64,000 bases of DNA from Pandoraea sp. ASV26 (GTDB lineage: Bacteria; Pseudomonadota; Gammaproteobacteria; Burkholderiales; Burkholderiaceae), in contig NZ_JAELTP010000009.1 of assembly GCF_016428915.1 (NCBI RefSeq), positions 1 through 64,000 on the forward strand, in the 5' to 3' direction. Position numbers and translations under genes: made by a program. Positions 37,434 through 46,336 of the stretch are shown here, one piece after another; position 1 is the stretch's first letter, and each line of letters starts with the position of its first letter. The notes beneath the pieces are model-generated. The model did not search any database. It had not been told where the DNA came from and worked only from the letters and a program-made list of their open reading frames with translations.

Positions 37434-37601
37434 TTGTACCTCCTCCATCGGTTTCCAGTTGTTTGGCAGCTTCACAACAACAACACCTTCCGGATGGGGT
37501 CTGTGCCCCCTGGGTATGCTTTACGAGGTCTTCGCCTCGTCGACTTGTCTCTGATGCTCACGGGATTGCACTGTCTTTCCCGTAAATATACCGAACGAAA
37601 T

Positions 37602-37614
37602 ATACGATATATCA
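37602..37614 (-). promoter_or_regulatory. Oxalate-cluster motif, site B (oxlT-oxc-frc2 promoter)
   Basis: TGATATATCGTAT on the minus strand, 169 bp upstream of the oxlT GTG. A second half-site, CGGTATATT, lies at 37585-37593 on the same strand. Confidence 0.65.
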
Positions 37615-38099
37615 GATATAAGTCAACACTAATTTATCGCTGTCCTCGCTTTCCCCCTCGCGTGCCGAAGTCGTTTTCGTCCATTGCAGCGAAAACCACT
37701 ACGGCACGCGAGGCACTGTTCTAAGTGGCGGCTAGATACAGTAACGCCACTGTAGGACGGAGCGGCGCAACAACGCAATGCGAAAACACTAAGGAGTTAA
37801 CCTGATCCGCAAAGCCTGTCACACAAGGCGCTCAGCCCTTTTATATCGGGCTCCTTGATATTTTTTAAAACCGGCACAAGGCGATATTCCTGTTAATTTT
37901 TCTCACAAGAAACCGATTATCGCGACACCGGAGCATTGCTGTAACACACCGTAATAATTCACTCGTCGCACGCTAAAATCGTTTTCGACGACGTCCTTCA
38001 TGCCGGTCACGCTCACACATCGAGTCCCCGGTTTGACGAACGCCTGCGGGGAAACCATGACGGTGATCGCCCCCGGAATGCTTGGCGCTCCTCTTGTTG

Positions 38100-38112
38100 T
38101 GATATATGATAT
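38100..38112 (+). promoter_or_regulatory. Oxalate-cluster motif, site C (PanE-like gene promoter)
   Basis: TGATATATGATAT, 76 bp upstream of the PanE-like start. It is embedded in GTTGT...ACAAC inverted arms (38096-38117) and followed by TTTGGTATT. Confidence 0.68.
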
Positions 38113-38188
38113 ACAACATTTGGTATTAGAAAAATAAGCAGCCAGTACCAGGCTCAGGTTTCGATTGACCTTTGGAGGGAGAGACTTC

Positions 38189-39202
38189 ATGAAGATTTGC
38201 ATCTATGGCGCAGGAGCCATCGGTGGCTATCTCGGTGTGCAACTCGCGCGCGCCGGAGCCGATGTCAGTCTGGTGGCGCGCGGCCCGCATCTGGCCGCCA
38301 TGCGCGAGCACGGACTCAAGCTGCTGATCGATGGCGAGGAACGCGTCGCCCAGTTGCGTTGCACGGACGATCCGCGCGAACTCGGTCCGCAGGATTACGT
38401 GATCATCGCCCTCAAAGCGCACTCGGTCCCGTCGGTACTCGACGCGATGCAGCCGCTGATCGGCCCGGACACGGCCGTCGTCACGGCCGTGAATGGCATT
38501 CCCTACTGGTACTTCTACAAGCACGGCGGCCCGCTCGAAGGCTCGACGCTGGAGAGCATCGACCCCGGTGGCCGTCAGTGGCGTCAGCTCGGCCCGGAGC
38601 GCGCCATCGGCTGCGTGGTCTATCCGGCAACGGAAGTGGTTGCGCCGGGCGTGATCCAACATGTCTACGGCAACAAGTTTCCGCTGGGCGAAGCCAGTGG
38701 CGAGCGCACCGAGCGCGTGGAGAAGCTCTCGCAGTTGATGATCGCCAGCGGACTCGACGCCCCGATTCGCGAGAACATCCGCGACGAGATCTGGCTCAAG
38801 CTCTGGGGCAACCTCTGCTTCAACCCGATCTCGGCACTCACGCACGGCACGCTCGACATCATTGCCAGCGATCCGGGCACGCGGGCCATTGCGCGCGCGA
38901 TGATGCTCGAAGCCAAGGCAATCGGCGACAAGTTCGGTGTGCATTTCCGCGTCGACGTCGAGCGCCGCATCAACGGGGCCGGAGCCGTCGGTGCGCACAA
39001 GACCTCGATGCTCCAGGACCTTGAGCGCGGCCGCGCGATGGAGATCGATCCGCTCGTGTCGGTCGTGCAGGAGATGGGACGTCTCGCCGGCGTGCCGACA
39101 CCCACGCTCGACGTGGTGCTCGCCCTCATTCAGCAGCGCGAGTTCATGACGCAACCCGACGCCGTCGCCGCCGCGCAGGAAAGGTTAGCCAAGGCGGCCT
39201 GA
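38189..39202 (+). CDS. 2-dehydropantoate 2-reductase family protein
   Basis: 337 aa. The N-terminus MKICIYGAGAIGGYLGVQLARAG is an NADPH-binding Rossmann motif, and DEIWLKLWGNLCFNPISAL holds the family's C-terminal Lys/Asn block. The ketopantoate reductase PanE makes pantoate for CoA, but the family also includes reductases and dehydrogenases of other 2-keto or 2-hydroxy acids. GGAGG lies upstream of the ATG at 38189. It carries cluster motif site C in its promoter. In an oxalate regulon it may raise CoA supply for Frc/Oxc or act on glyoxylate/tartronate-type acids; the sequence does not decide. Confidence 0.87.
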   Translation: MKICIYGAGAIGGYLGVQLARAGADVSLVARGPHLAAMREHGLKLLIDGEERVAQLRCTDDPRELGPQDYVIIALKAHSVPSVLDAMQPLIGPDTAVVTAVNGIPYWYFYKHGGPLEGSTLESIDPGGRQWRQLGPERAIGCVVYPATEVVAPGVIQHVYGNKFPLGEASGERTERVEKLSQLMIASGLDAPIRENIRDEIWLKLWGNLCFNPISALTHGTLDIIASDPGTRAIARAMMLEAKAIGDKFGVHFRVDVERRINGAGAVGAHKTSMLQDLERGRAMEIDPLVSVVQEMGRLAGVPTPTLDVVLALIQQREFMTQPDAVAAAQERLAKAA

Positions 39203-39253
39203 GTCAGGCGCCGCCAAACCCGCCTGGCGGTTGTTGCCTTGTAATGGCGCAAA

Positions 39254-39277
39254 GCGGGGCACGCGGATGTGCCCCGC
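39254..39277 (+). terminator. Terminator-like hairpin after the PanE-like gene
   Basis: GCGGGGCAC (39254-39262) pairs perfectly with GTGCCCCGC (39269-39277), loop GCGGAT. There is no T-tract directly after it, so it may be a weak or Rho-assisted terminator. Confidence 0.55.
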
Positions 39278-39708
39278 CAAATTCAGCCCTCTATATATAG
39301 AGAGAGCGTAAAAAGCAGCGACGCAGCCGGTCGATCCCATCCCCCTGCTGCCCCGCCGCCCCGCTGCGCAGTCGCTCGAACGTGCCGCCACCGGATCTCC
39401 GGTCGCGGCCGATTTTTGTCAGGAAACCGACCGCTTGTCCGGCCAATGCAGGCAATACCGGATGTGGTTTCGCGGCAACGCAATAACGTTCACCAGCCGT
39501 ACCCTGAACGCATCACCGTTTTCACCGTAAGCCCAGCACGCCACCCGCGTCCCGAAATCCGCACTAATGCAAGCCAGACGGGCATTCCAGGAGGTGCATC
39601 GCCATCATCGACCCACAGAACACTATCGGAAAAAGAGACAAATCCGGGCAGCGAAGGGATGTTGTGACGTGAGGTGACGTAAAGAGCGTCCCGAAAAACG
39701 ATAATTTT

Positions 39709-39721
39709 TGATATTCGGTAT
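39709..39721 (+). promoter_or_regulatory. Oxalate-cluster motif, site D (72-aa gene and GntR promoter)
   Basis: TGATATTCGGTAT, 96 bp upstream of the small membrane protein gene. The flanks form GATAT...ATATC inverted arms (39710-39731) with GTGGTATATC. Confidence 0.65.
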
Positions 39722-39816
39722 GTGGTATATCTTGAGACTTGTTGCGGCGCGACATACAATGCAAAGCAAGTTCTCCCCCACATTACGACCGTTCAACATT
39801 TATCAGGAGTGTCACC

Positions 39817-40035
39817 ATGTTAGTCGCTGCGCTTACTTTGCTCGCCCTTGCTTCCGCACTTGCTGCCGGTGTTGCGATGGTTCATCTGTTCGTCGCGCTG
39901 CCGGCCTCGATGCTCGAAAAGGCCGAAACGAATGGCCGTTTCGCGTACCTGGCGGAAACCACGCAGGCAAACGAATCGGGTAAACTCGTTACCAAGCCGG
40001 CAACCATCGTGGGGCAGCAAGCATTGCGCCTCTGA
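39817..40035 (+). CDS. Small membrane protein (72 aa), unknown
   Basis: The N-terminal half is one long hydrophobic segment (MLVAALTLLALASALAAGVA and on to about residue 30). The C-terminal half is polar (KAETNGRFAYLAETTQANESGKLVTKP). It could be a signal-anchor protein with a short periplasmic or cytoplasmic tail. AGGAG lies eight bases upstream. It lies 29 bp before the GntR gene and shares its promoter with cluster motif site D, so it is probably co-regulated with oxalate use. I do not recognise a family. Confidence 0.7.
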   Translation: MLVAALTLLALASALAAGVAMVHLFVALPASMLEKAETNGRFAYLAETTQANESGKLVTKPATIVGQQALRL

Positions 40036-40064
40036 AGGGGCCGTAATACCTAGGAGACTATTGC

Positions 40065-40778
40065 ATGTCCCTGATCACCCCAACTCCGGCGCGCGTGACT
40101 CCGCTCGCGCTGGAGCCGATCGACACCACCACGAGTTTTCGCAATCAGGCGTATGCGCTGCTGAAAAAAGCCATCGCCGATGCCGATATCTATAACCAGA
40201 AGGAAGAGATTCGCCTGGACGAGCGTCAGCTCATCCAGGTGCTTGGCGTTTCGCGCACGCCGATCCGCGAGGCCATGACCCTGCTGGAACAGGAAGGCTT
40301 CTTGCGTACGGTGCCGCGCCGGGGCATTTTCATCATCCGCAAGACCAAGCGTGAAATCGTTGAGATGATCCAGATGTGGGCCGCCCTCGAAGGGATGTCC
40401 GCGCGGTTGGCCACGTTGCATGCGAGCGATGAAGAAATCGCCAAGCTGCGTCATTTGTTCGACGAGTTCGTCAATGCACCGCCGACCGACCATATTGAAG
40501 AGTATTCGGACGCGAACATCGACTTCCATCAGGCCCTGATCAATCTTGGCGGCTCCCAGGCCATCGCCAATACGATCAAGAACCTGTTCATTCACGTGCG
40601 CGCCATCCGCAAGGTGACGATTGCTCAGAACGACCGGGCGGCTCGCTCGATTGTCGATCACCTGAAGATCATTACCGCCCTCGAAAAGCGCGACACGGAA
40701 CTCGCCGAGAAACTCGCACGCGACCACACGCTGGGTCTGGCCGCCTTCGTCGAAGAGCACTGCGACTTCCTCGAGTAA
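40065..40778 (+). CDS. GntR family regulator, FCD subfamily (candidate regulator of the oxalate cluster)
   Basis: 237 aa. The winged helix is at about residues 25-93 (LDERQLIQVLGVSRTPIREAMTLLEQEGFLRTVPRRGIFI) and the FCD ligand domain at about 100-230 (DANIDFHQALINLGG supplies the metal-binding pattern). TAGGAG lies just upstream of the ATG. It sits in the middle of the oxalate/formate cluster, behind a copy of the 13-bp motif, and is followed by a clear terminator. FCD regulators commonly respond to carboxylates, so oxalate, formate or glyoxylate are reasonable effectors. Control of the five motif sites is my inference. Confidence 0.9.
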   Translation: MSLITPTPARVTPLALEPIDTTTSFRNQAYALLKKAIADADIYNQKEEIRLDERQLIQVLGVSRTPIREAMTLLEQEGFLRTVPRRGIFIIRKTKREIVEMIQMWAALEGMSARLATLHASDEEIAKLRHLFDEFVNAPPTDHIEEYSDANIDFHQALINLGGSQAIANTIKNLFIHVRAIRKVTIAQNDRAARSIVDHLKIITALEKRDTELAEKLARDHTLGLAAFVEEHCDFLE

Positions 40779-40824
40779 CGTCAGCCTGCACCGCTTCCGG
40801 CAACGGACGCAGCGGCCAGTAAAG

Positions 40825-40858
40825 AAGCCAGCGACATGCGAATGTCACTGGCTTTTTT
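40825..40858 (+). terminator. Intrinsic terminator after the GntR gene
   Basis: AAGCCAG-c-GACAT-gcga-ATGTC-a-CTGGCTT forms a stem with one internal mismatch, followed by TTTTTT. It lies 47 bp after the GntR stop. Confidence 0.85.
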
Positions 40859-41365
40859 CTTGCCGCTCCTCATTCGCTTGCCACGCCACGTCGACACAAG
40901 CCGACGCCTCCCCAATCCCCCCCGCGCCCCTCATCCGATTCGGGTAAACGAGCCTGCCAAACCGGGCTTCTCGCTATTGCACGTATACCGTATATCATAT
41001 ATCGTGTTTCACATACTGATGCTTTGCCCCACACACGGCAGCGGCCTATCGAGCTGTCGGGAAGCGGGAGACAAAGCGCCGCCTTCGACCGGGTATGTCG
41101 ATGAGCGGCATGCGATTTCGGGTCGCAGTACCCAAGTGTTGAGGAAAGTGAGCGGAAGTAAGCAACGGGCGAGAGGCCGAGCCCGTGCGGCATATGGTGG
41201 GGGCTATGTGCCGCACGCTCGTCCGGCGCCGCGCTGATCGCTAGACACGAGCAGCGTCGCCGGATGTGACCATTGGGCCTCTCGCCCCGGGGCAGGACAA
41301 GAACAGATAACCCATACCCTCAGGCGCACAGTTCCCCACGGTGTGCCAAACAGGAGACAACAGCC
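40859..41365. other. Promoter and leader region of the fds operon
   Basis: About 500 bp without a gene. Cluster motif site E is at 40985-40997, roughly 370 bp upstream of the fdsG start, so the message either has a long leader or an additional promoter lies closer. I recognise no riboswitch fold. Confidence 0.5.
40985..40997 (-). promoter_or_regulatory. Oxalate-cluster motif, site E (fds operon promoter)
   Basis: TGATATACGGTAT on the minus strand, identical to site A. It is preceded on that strand by ACGATATA, giving overlapping half-sites. Confidence 0.7.
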
Positions 41366-41833
41366 ATGCGCGAGGCTTTTTCCAGCGCGACGGTGCAAGC
41401 GATTCTGGATGCTCATGCGGCTCAGGAAGGCCCCCTTCTGCCGATCCTCCATGACGTTCAGGAAGCTTTCGGCTACGTACCCCCGGATGCCGTGCCTGTC
41501 ATCGCCAACGCCCTCAATCTCTCTCGCGCCGAAGTGCATGGCGTGATCACCTTCTATCACCACTTCCGCACCAGCGCGCCGCCGCGGCACGTTGTACAGA
41601 TCTGCCGCGCCGAGGCGTGCCAGAGCATGGGCGCCGACGCGCTCGTGGCGCATGCGGAACGTGTGCTGGGCTGCGCCATGCACAGCCACAGCGGTGACGT
41701 CGCCCTCGAGCCGGTGTACTGCCTCGGTCAATGTGCCACGTCGCCCGCCATCACGATCGACGACAAGCTGCACGCGCGCGTCACCCCCGAGAAATTCGAC
41801 CGCCTGATCGCCCGCGCCAAGGATGCCGCATGA
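41366..41833 (+). CDS. fdsG: NAD-dependent formate dehydrogenase gamma subunit
   Basis: 155-aa thioredoxin-like [2Fe-2S] protein homologous to NuoE. Cluster ligands are Cys80 and Cys85 (ICRAEACQ) and Cys119 and Cys123 (YCLGQCATSP). It passes electrons within the soluble FdsGBAD complex that oxidises formate with NAD+. The start at 41366 has GGAG nine bases upstream. Its stop overlaps the fdsB start (ATGA, 41830-41833). First gene of the fds operon. Confidence 0.94.
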   Translation: MREAFSSATVQAILDAHAAQEGPLLPILHDVQEAFGYVPPDAVPVIANALNLSRAEVHGVITFYHHFRTSAPPRHVVQICRAEACQSMGADALVAHAERVLGCAMHSHSGDVALEPVYCLGQCATSPAITIDDKLHARVTPEKFDRLIARAKDAA

Positions 41834-43461
41834 GCCAGTCCGCCCATTCCACCAAGACACCCGCGCCCGCCGTGACTGCCCAGCCTTCTGCGGCCGGCAA
41901 GGTGCGGCTCTATCTGCCGCGTGACTCCGCGGCCCTCGCACTCGGCGCCGACGAAGTCGCCGACGCCATTACGGCACAAGCCGCGCGGCGCGGCATCGAT
42001 ATCGAACTGGTGCGCAACGGCACGCGCGGCATGCTCTGGCTAGAACCGCTGCTGGAAGTCGTGACGCCCGCCGGGCGCGTCGCCTACGGCCCGGTCGATG
42101 TCGACGACGTGCCCGGCCTGTTCGATGCGAACGTCACGGCCGGCGGCGATCATCCGCTCGCGCTCGGACTGACCGAAGAGATCCCGTATTTCAAGAAGCA
42201 GGAACGTTTGACGTTCGCCCGCGTGGGCATCATCGATCCCGTTTCGGTCGACGACTACGTCGCGCACGACGGCTATCGCGGCCTGCGCAACGCACTCGCG
42301 CTCGACGGCGCCGCCATCGTCGCGCAAGTGACCGAGTCCGGCCTGCGCGGGCGCGGTGGCGCAGCGTTTCCGACCGGCATCAAGTGGAAGACCGTGCTGG
42401 GTACGCCCGCCGCGCAGAAGTACATCGTCTGCAACGCCGACGAAGGCGATTCCGGCACGTTCGCCGACCGCATGCTGATGGAGGGCGACCCGCTCGTCCT
42501 CGTCGAAGGCATGACGATTGCCGGCATCGCCGTGGGTGCCACGCGCGGCTATATCTACGTGCGCAGCGAGTATCCGCATTCCATCGACGTACTGGGCGAG
42601 GCCATCGCCAACGCCACCAAGGCCGGCTACCTCGGCGAGAACATTCTGGGCTCGGGCCACGCGTTCCATCTGGAGGTGCGCAAGGCGGCAGGCGCTTACG
42701 TCTGCGGTGAAGAAACGGCCTTGCTCGAAAGCCTTGAAGGCAAGCGCGGCGTGGTGCGCGCCAAGCCGCCGCTGCCTGCCATCGAAGGGCTTTTCGGCCA
42801 GCCGACGGTCATCAACAACGTGATTTCGCTCGCCTCGGTGCCGATCATCATGGATCGCGGTGCCGACTTCTACAAGCACTTCGGCATGGGACGCTCGCGC
42901 GGCACGCTGCCCATCCAGCTCGCAGGCAACATCAAATACGGCGGCCTCATCGAGAAAGCCTTCGGCGTGACGCTGCGCGAGATCCTGTACGACTACGGCG
43001 GCGGCGCCATGACCGGCCGCGCGCTGCGTGCCGTGCAGGTCGGCGGCCCGCTCGGCTCGTATCTGCCCGAATCGCAATGGGATACGCCGCTCGACTATGA
43101 AGCGTTCGCCGCTCACTGGGCGGTGCTCGGCCACGGCGGCATCGTGGCGCATGACGACACCGTCGACCTGGCCAAGCTCGCCCGCTATGCGATGGAGTTC
43201 TGCACCATCGAATCGTGCGGCAAGTGCACGCCGTGCCGCATCGGCTCGACGCGCGGCGTCGAAGTGATGGACCGGATCATCGACGGACGCGACCGTCCCA
43301 AGCAGATCAAGCTGCTGCGCGACCTGTGCGACACGATGCTCGCGGGCTCGTTGTGCGCCATGGGCGGCATGACGCCCTACCCCGTGCTGTCTGCGCTGAA
43401 CCATTTCCCCGAAGACTTCGGCGCGGCCGAACCATCGACTCTGCCGACCCAGGCCGCCTAG
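41830..43461 (+). CDS. fdsB: NAD-dependent formate dehydrogenase beta subunit (FMN and NAD site)
   Basis: 543 aa, NuoF-like. The N-terminal about 100 residues form an extra thioredoxin-like domain. The NADH/FMN glycine loop is GRGGAAFPTG (174-183), followed by NADEGDSGTFADR (FMN) and AGAYVCGEETALLESLEG. The [4Fe-4S] ligands are Cys463, Cys466 and Cys469 (ESCGKCTPCR) plus Cys509. It transfers electrons from the Fe-S chain to NAD+. It starts within the last codons of fdsG and is followed by fdsA. Confidence 0.95.
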   Translation: MSQSAHSTKTPAPAVTAQPSAAGKVRLYLPRDSAALALGADEVADAITAQAARRGIDIELVRNGTRGMLWLEPLLEVVTPAGRVAYGPVDVDDVPGLFDANVTAGGDHPLALGLTEEIPYFKKQERLTFARVGIIDPVSVDDYVAHDGYRGLRNALALDGAAIVAQVTESGLRGRGGAAFPTGIKWKTVLGTPAAQKYIVCNADEGDSGTFADRMLMEGDPLVLVEGMTIAGIAVGATRGYIYVRSEYPHSIDVLGEAIANATKAGYLGENILGSGHAFHLEVRKAAGAYVCGEETALLESLEGKRGVVRAKPPLPAIEGLFGQPTVINNVISLASVPIIMDRGADFYKHFGMGRSRGTLPIQLAGNIKYGGLIEKAFGVTLREILYDYGGGAMTGRALRAVQVGGPLGSYLPESQWDTPLDYEAFAAHWAVLGHGGIVAHDDTVDLAKLARYAMEFCTIESCGKCTPCRIGSTRGVEVMDRIIDGRDRPKQIKLLRDLCDTMLAGSLCAMGGMTPYPVLSALNHFPEDFGAAEPSTLPTQAA

Positions 43462-43474
43462 GAGAATGCCCACC

Positions 43475-46336
43475 ATGATGGACCCGATGTTTGAAAAGGA
43501 TTACGGCACCCCGCGCCGCGAATCGACGAAGGAAGTCACGCTGGAGATCGACGGCGAACAGGTCACGGTGCCCGCAGGCACGTCGATCATGCGCGCCGCC
43601 TCCGAGGGCGGCGTCAACGTGCCCAAGCTGTGCGCGACCGACTCGCTCGAGCCGTTCGGCTCGTGCCGCCTCTGTCTGGTCGAGATCGAAGGCCGGCGCG
43701 GCTTCCCCGCGTCGTGCACGACGCCCGTCGAGCCCGGCATGAAAGTGCGCACGCAATCGCCGAAGCTGCAAGAACTGCGCAAGGGCGTGATGGAGCTCTA
43801 CATCTCCGATCACCCGCTCGATTGCCTGACGTGCGCGGCCAACGGTGATTGCGAACTGCAAGACATGGCTGGCGTAACGGGCCTGCGCGAAGTGCGTTAC
43901 GGCTTCGACGGCGCCAATCACTTCGACACTCAGAAGGACGAGTCGAACCCCTACTTCACTTACGACGCCTCGAAGTGCATCGTGTGCAACCGCTGCGTGC
44001 GCGCCTGCGAGGAAACGCAGGGCACGTTCGCGCTGACGATCTCGGGCCGCGGCTTCGAAGCCCGCGTCTCGGCGGGTCAGGATCAGCCGTTCATGGACTC
44101 GGAGTGTGTGTCGTGCGGGGCCTGCGTGGCCGCTTGCCCGACCGCGACCTTGCAGGAAAAGTCGGTCATCCATCTCGGTCAGGCCGAGCACGCCAAGATC
44201 ACCACCTGCGCCTATTGCGGCGTGGGTTGCTCGTTCAAGGCGGAGATGAAGGGTAACGAAGTCGTGCGCATGGTGCCGCACAAGGACGGTCAGGCCAACG
44301 AAGGCCACGCCTGCGTGAAGGGCCGCTTTGCCTGGGGTTACGCCACGCACAAGGACCGCATTCTGACGCCAAAGATTCGCAAGAAGATCACCGATCCGTG
44401 GCAGGACGTGTCGTGGGATGAGGCACTCGACTACGCAGCGTCGGAGTTCAAGCGCATTCAGGCCAAGTACGGCCGTGACTCGATTGGCGGCCTGGTGTCG
44501 TCGCGTTGCACGAACGAAGAAGACTATCTGGTGCAGAAGCTCGTGCGCGCCGCGTTCGGCAACAACAACGTCGATACGTGCGCACGGGTGTGCCACTCGC
44601 CGACCGGCTACGGCCTGAAGGCCACGCTCGGCGAATCGGCCGGCACGCAGACGTTCAAGTCGGTCGAGAAGTCGGACGTGGTGCTCGTAATGGGCGCGAA
44701 CCCCACCGACGGTCACCCGGTGTTCGGCTCGCGCATGAAGAAGCGTCTGCGCGAAGGCGCCAAGCTGATCGTGATCGACCCGCGTCGCATCGATCTGGTC
44801 AAGAGCCCGCACATCAAGGCCGACTATCACCTGCAACTGCGTCCGGGCACGAACGTGGCGATCGTCAACGCCATCGCGCACGTCATCGTGACGGAGGGTC
44901 TGATGGCCGACGCGTTCATCGCCGAGCGCTGCGAAGACCGCGCGTTCGAGCAATGGCGTGACTTCATCACCCGTGCCGAGAACTCGCCCGAAGCCACCGA
45001 AGCGCACACCGGCGTGCCCGCCCATCTCGTGCGCGGTGCTGCGCGCCTGTACGCCACGGGTGGCAACGCCGCGATCTACTACGGTCTGGGTGTGACCGAG
45101 CACGCGCAAGGCTCCACGACCGTGATCGGCATCGCCAACCTCGCCATGCTGACCGGCAACATCGGCCGCGAAGGCGTGGGCGTGAACCCGCTGCGCGGTC
45201 AGAACAACGTGCAAGGCTCGTGCGACATGGGCGCGTTCCCGCACGAACTGCCGGGCTATCGCCACGTATCGGACTCGGCCGCGCGCGCCCTGTTCGAAGC
45301 CGAGTGGGGCGTCGAGCTGCAATCCGAACCGGGTCTGCGTATTCCGAACATGTTCGACGCCGCCCTCGCCGGCACCTTCATGGGCCTGTACTGCCAGGGT
45401 GAGGACATCGTTCAGTCCGACCCGAACACGCAACATGTGACCCATGCGCTCGAACAGATGGAGTGCATCGTCGTGCAGGACATCTTCCTGAACGAAACGG
45501 CGAAGTATGCGCACGTGCTGCTGCCGGGCTCGTCGTTCCTCGAAAAGGACGGCACGTTCACCAACGCAGAGCGTCGCATCTCGCGCGTGCGTCAGGTCAT
45601 GCCGCCGCGCGCCGGGTACGCCGATTGGGAAGTGACGATTCAACTGGCCAAGCGTCTGGGCTACGAGATGAATTACTCGCACCCGTCGGAAATCATGGAC
45701 GAGATTGCGCGTCTCACGCCGACGTTCACGGGCGTGAGCTACGAGAAACTCGACCGGCTGGGCAGTGTGCAATGGCCCTGCAACGAAGACGCGCCCGAAG
45801 GCACGCCCGTCATGCACATCGACGAATTCGTGCGCGGCAAGGGCAAGTTCCTCATCACGCAATACGTGCCGACCGACGAAAAGGTCACGCGCCGCTTCCC
45901 GCTCATTCTCACGACTGGCCGGATCCTGTCGCAATACAACGTCGGCGCGCAGACGCGTCGTACGGACAACGTCTACTGGCACGACGAAGATCGCCTCGAG
46001 ATCCATCCTCACGATGCAGAAGAACGCGGTGTGAAGGACGGCGACTGGGTCGGCATCCAGAGTCGCGCAGGCGAGACGGTGTTGCGCGCCGTCGTGAGCG
46101 AGCGCGTGCAGCCGGGTGTCGTGTACACGACGTTCCACTTCCCGGAGTCGGGCGCGAACGTCATCACCACGGACAACTCGGACTGGGCGACGAACTGTCC
46201 CGAGTACAAGGTGACGGCGGTGCAGGTCACACCGGTGGCACAGCCCTCGGCATGGCAGCGTCAGTACTCGGACTTCAACCGTCAGCAGGAGGCGTTCCTC
46301 GGACACGCCGGCGCAACGGAAACGAGTCCGGGCTGA
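43475..46336 (+). CDS. fdsA: NAD-dependent formate dehydrogenase alpha (catalytic) subunit
   Basis: 953-aa molybdenum enzyme. In order: [2Fe-2S] (Cys53, 64, 67, 81), His113/Cys117/120/126 cluster, two ferredoxin-type [4Fe-4S] (Cys168-178 and Cys211-221), a further [4Fe-4S] (Cys245, 248, 252, 280), then the bis-MGD domain. The Mo ligand is Cys373 in RVCHSPTG, the cysteine counterpart of the selenocysteine in the FDH-N gene at the left edge. I prefer the ATG at 43475 (GGAG ten bases upstream) to the one at 43466, which abuts the ribosome site. It oxidises formate to CO2 in the cytoplasm. 13 bp follow fdsB. Confidence 0.96.
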   Translation: MMDPMFEKDYGTPRRESTKEVTLEIDGEQVTVPAGTSIMRAASEGGVNVPKLCATDSLEPFGSCRLCLVEIEGRRGFPASCTTPVEPGMKVRTQSPKLQELRKGVMELYISDHPLDCLTCAANGDCELQDMAGVTGLREVRYGFDGANHFDTQKDESNPYFTYDASKCIVCNRCVRACEETQGTFALTISGRGFEARVSAGQDQPFMDSECVSCGACVAACPTATLQEKSVIHLGQAEHAKITTCAYCGVGCSFKAEMKGNEVVRMVPHKDGQANEGHACVKGRFAWGYATHKDRILTPKIRKKITDPWQDVSWDEALDYAASEFKRIQAKYGRDSIGGLVSSRCTNEEDYLVQKLVRAAFGNNNVDTCARVCHSPTGYGLKATLGESAGTQTFKSVEKSDVVLVMGANPTDGHPVFGSRMKKRLREGAKLIVIDPRRIDLVKSPHIKADYHLQLRPGTNVAIVNAIAHVIVTEGLMADAFIAERCEDRAFEQWRDFITRAENSPEATEAHTGVPAHLVRGAARLYATGGNAAIYYGLGVTEHAQGSTTVIGIANLAMLTGNIGREGVGVNPLRGQNNVQGSCDMGAFPHELPGYRHVSDSAARALFEAEWGVELQSEPGLRIPNMFDAALAGTFMGLYCQGEDIVQSDPNTQHVTHALEQMECIVVQDIFLNETAKYAHVLLPGSSFLEKDGTFTNAERRISRVRQVMPPRAGYADWEVTIQLAKRLGYEMNYSHPSEIMDEIARLTPTFTGVSYEKLDRLGSVQWPCNEDAPEGTPVMHIDEFVRGKGKFLITQYVPTDEKVTRRFPLILTTGRILSQYNVGAQTRRTDNVYWHDEDRLEIHPHDAEERGVKDGDWVGIQSRAGETVLRAVVSERVQPGVVYTTFHFPESGANVITTDNSDWATNCPEYKVTAVQVTPVAQPSAWQRQYSDFNRQQEAFLGHAGATETSPG

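Larger units (their letters stand above)
37434..38188. other. Long divergent promoter region between oxlT and the PanE-like gene
   Basis: 755 bp without a convincing gene; a 99-codon minus-strand frame at its right end overlaps the promoter and the PanE start and has no support. It contains cluster motif sites B (37602-37614) and C (38100-38112). A weak AGCCC/GGGCT stem followed by TATTTTTT is at about 37832-37867. Confidence 0.55.
39203..39816. other. Intergenic stretch after the PanE-like gene
   Basis: No gene is supported over 614 bp. It contains a terminator-like hairpin (39254-39277), the palindrome CTATATATAG (39291-39300) and cluster motif site D (39709-39721), the last 96 bp before the small membrane protein gene. 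Confidence 0.55.

Noticed and set aside
37903-38202. 99-codon minus-strand frame upstream of the PanE-like gene
   Set aside because: It overlaps the PanE start and motif site C, uses AT-rich intergenic sequence and has no ribosome site.
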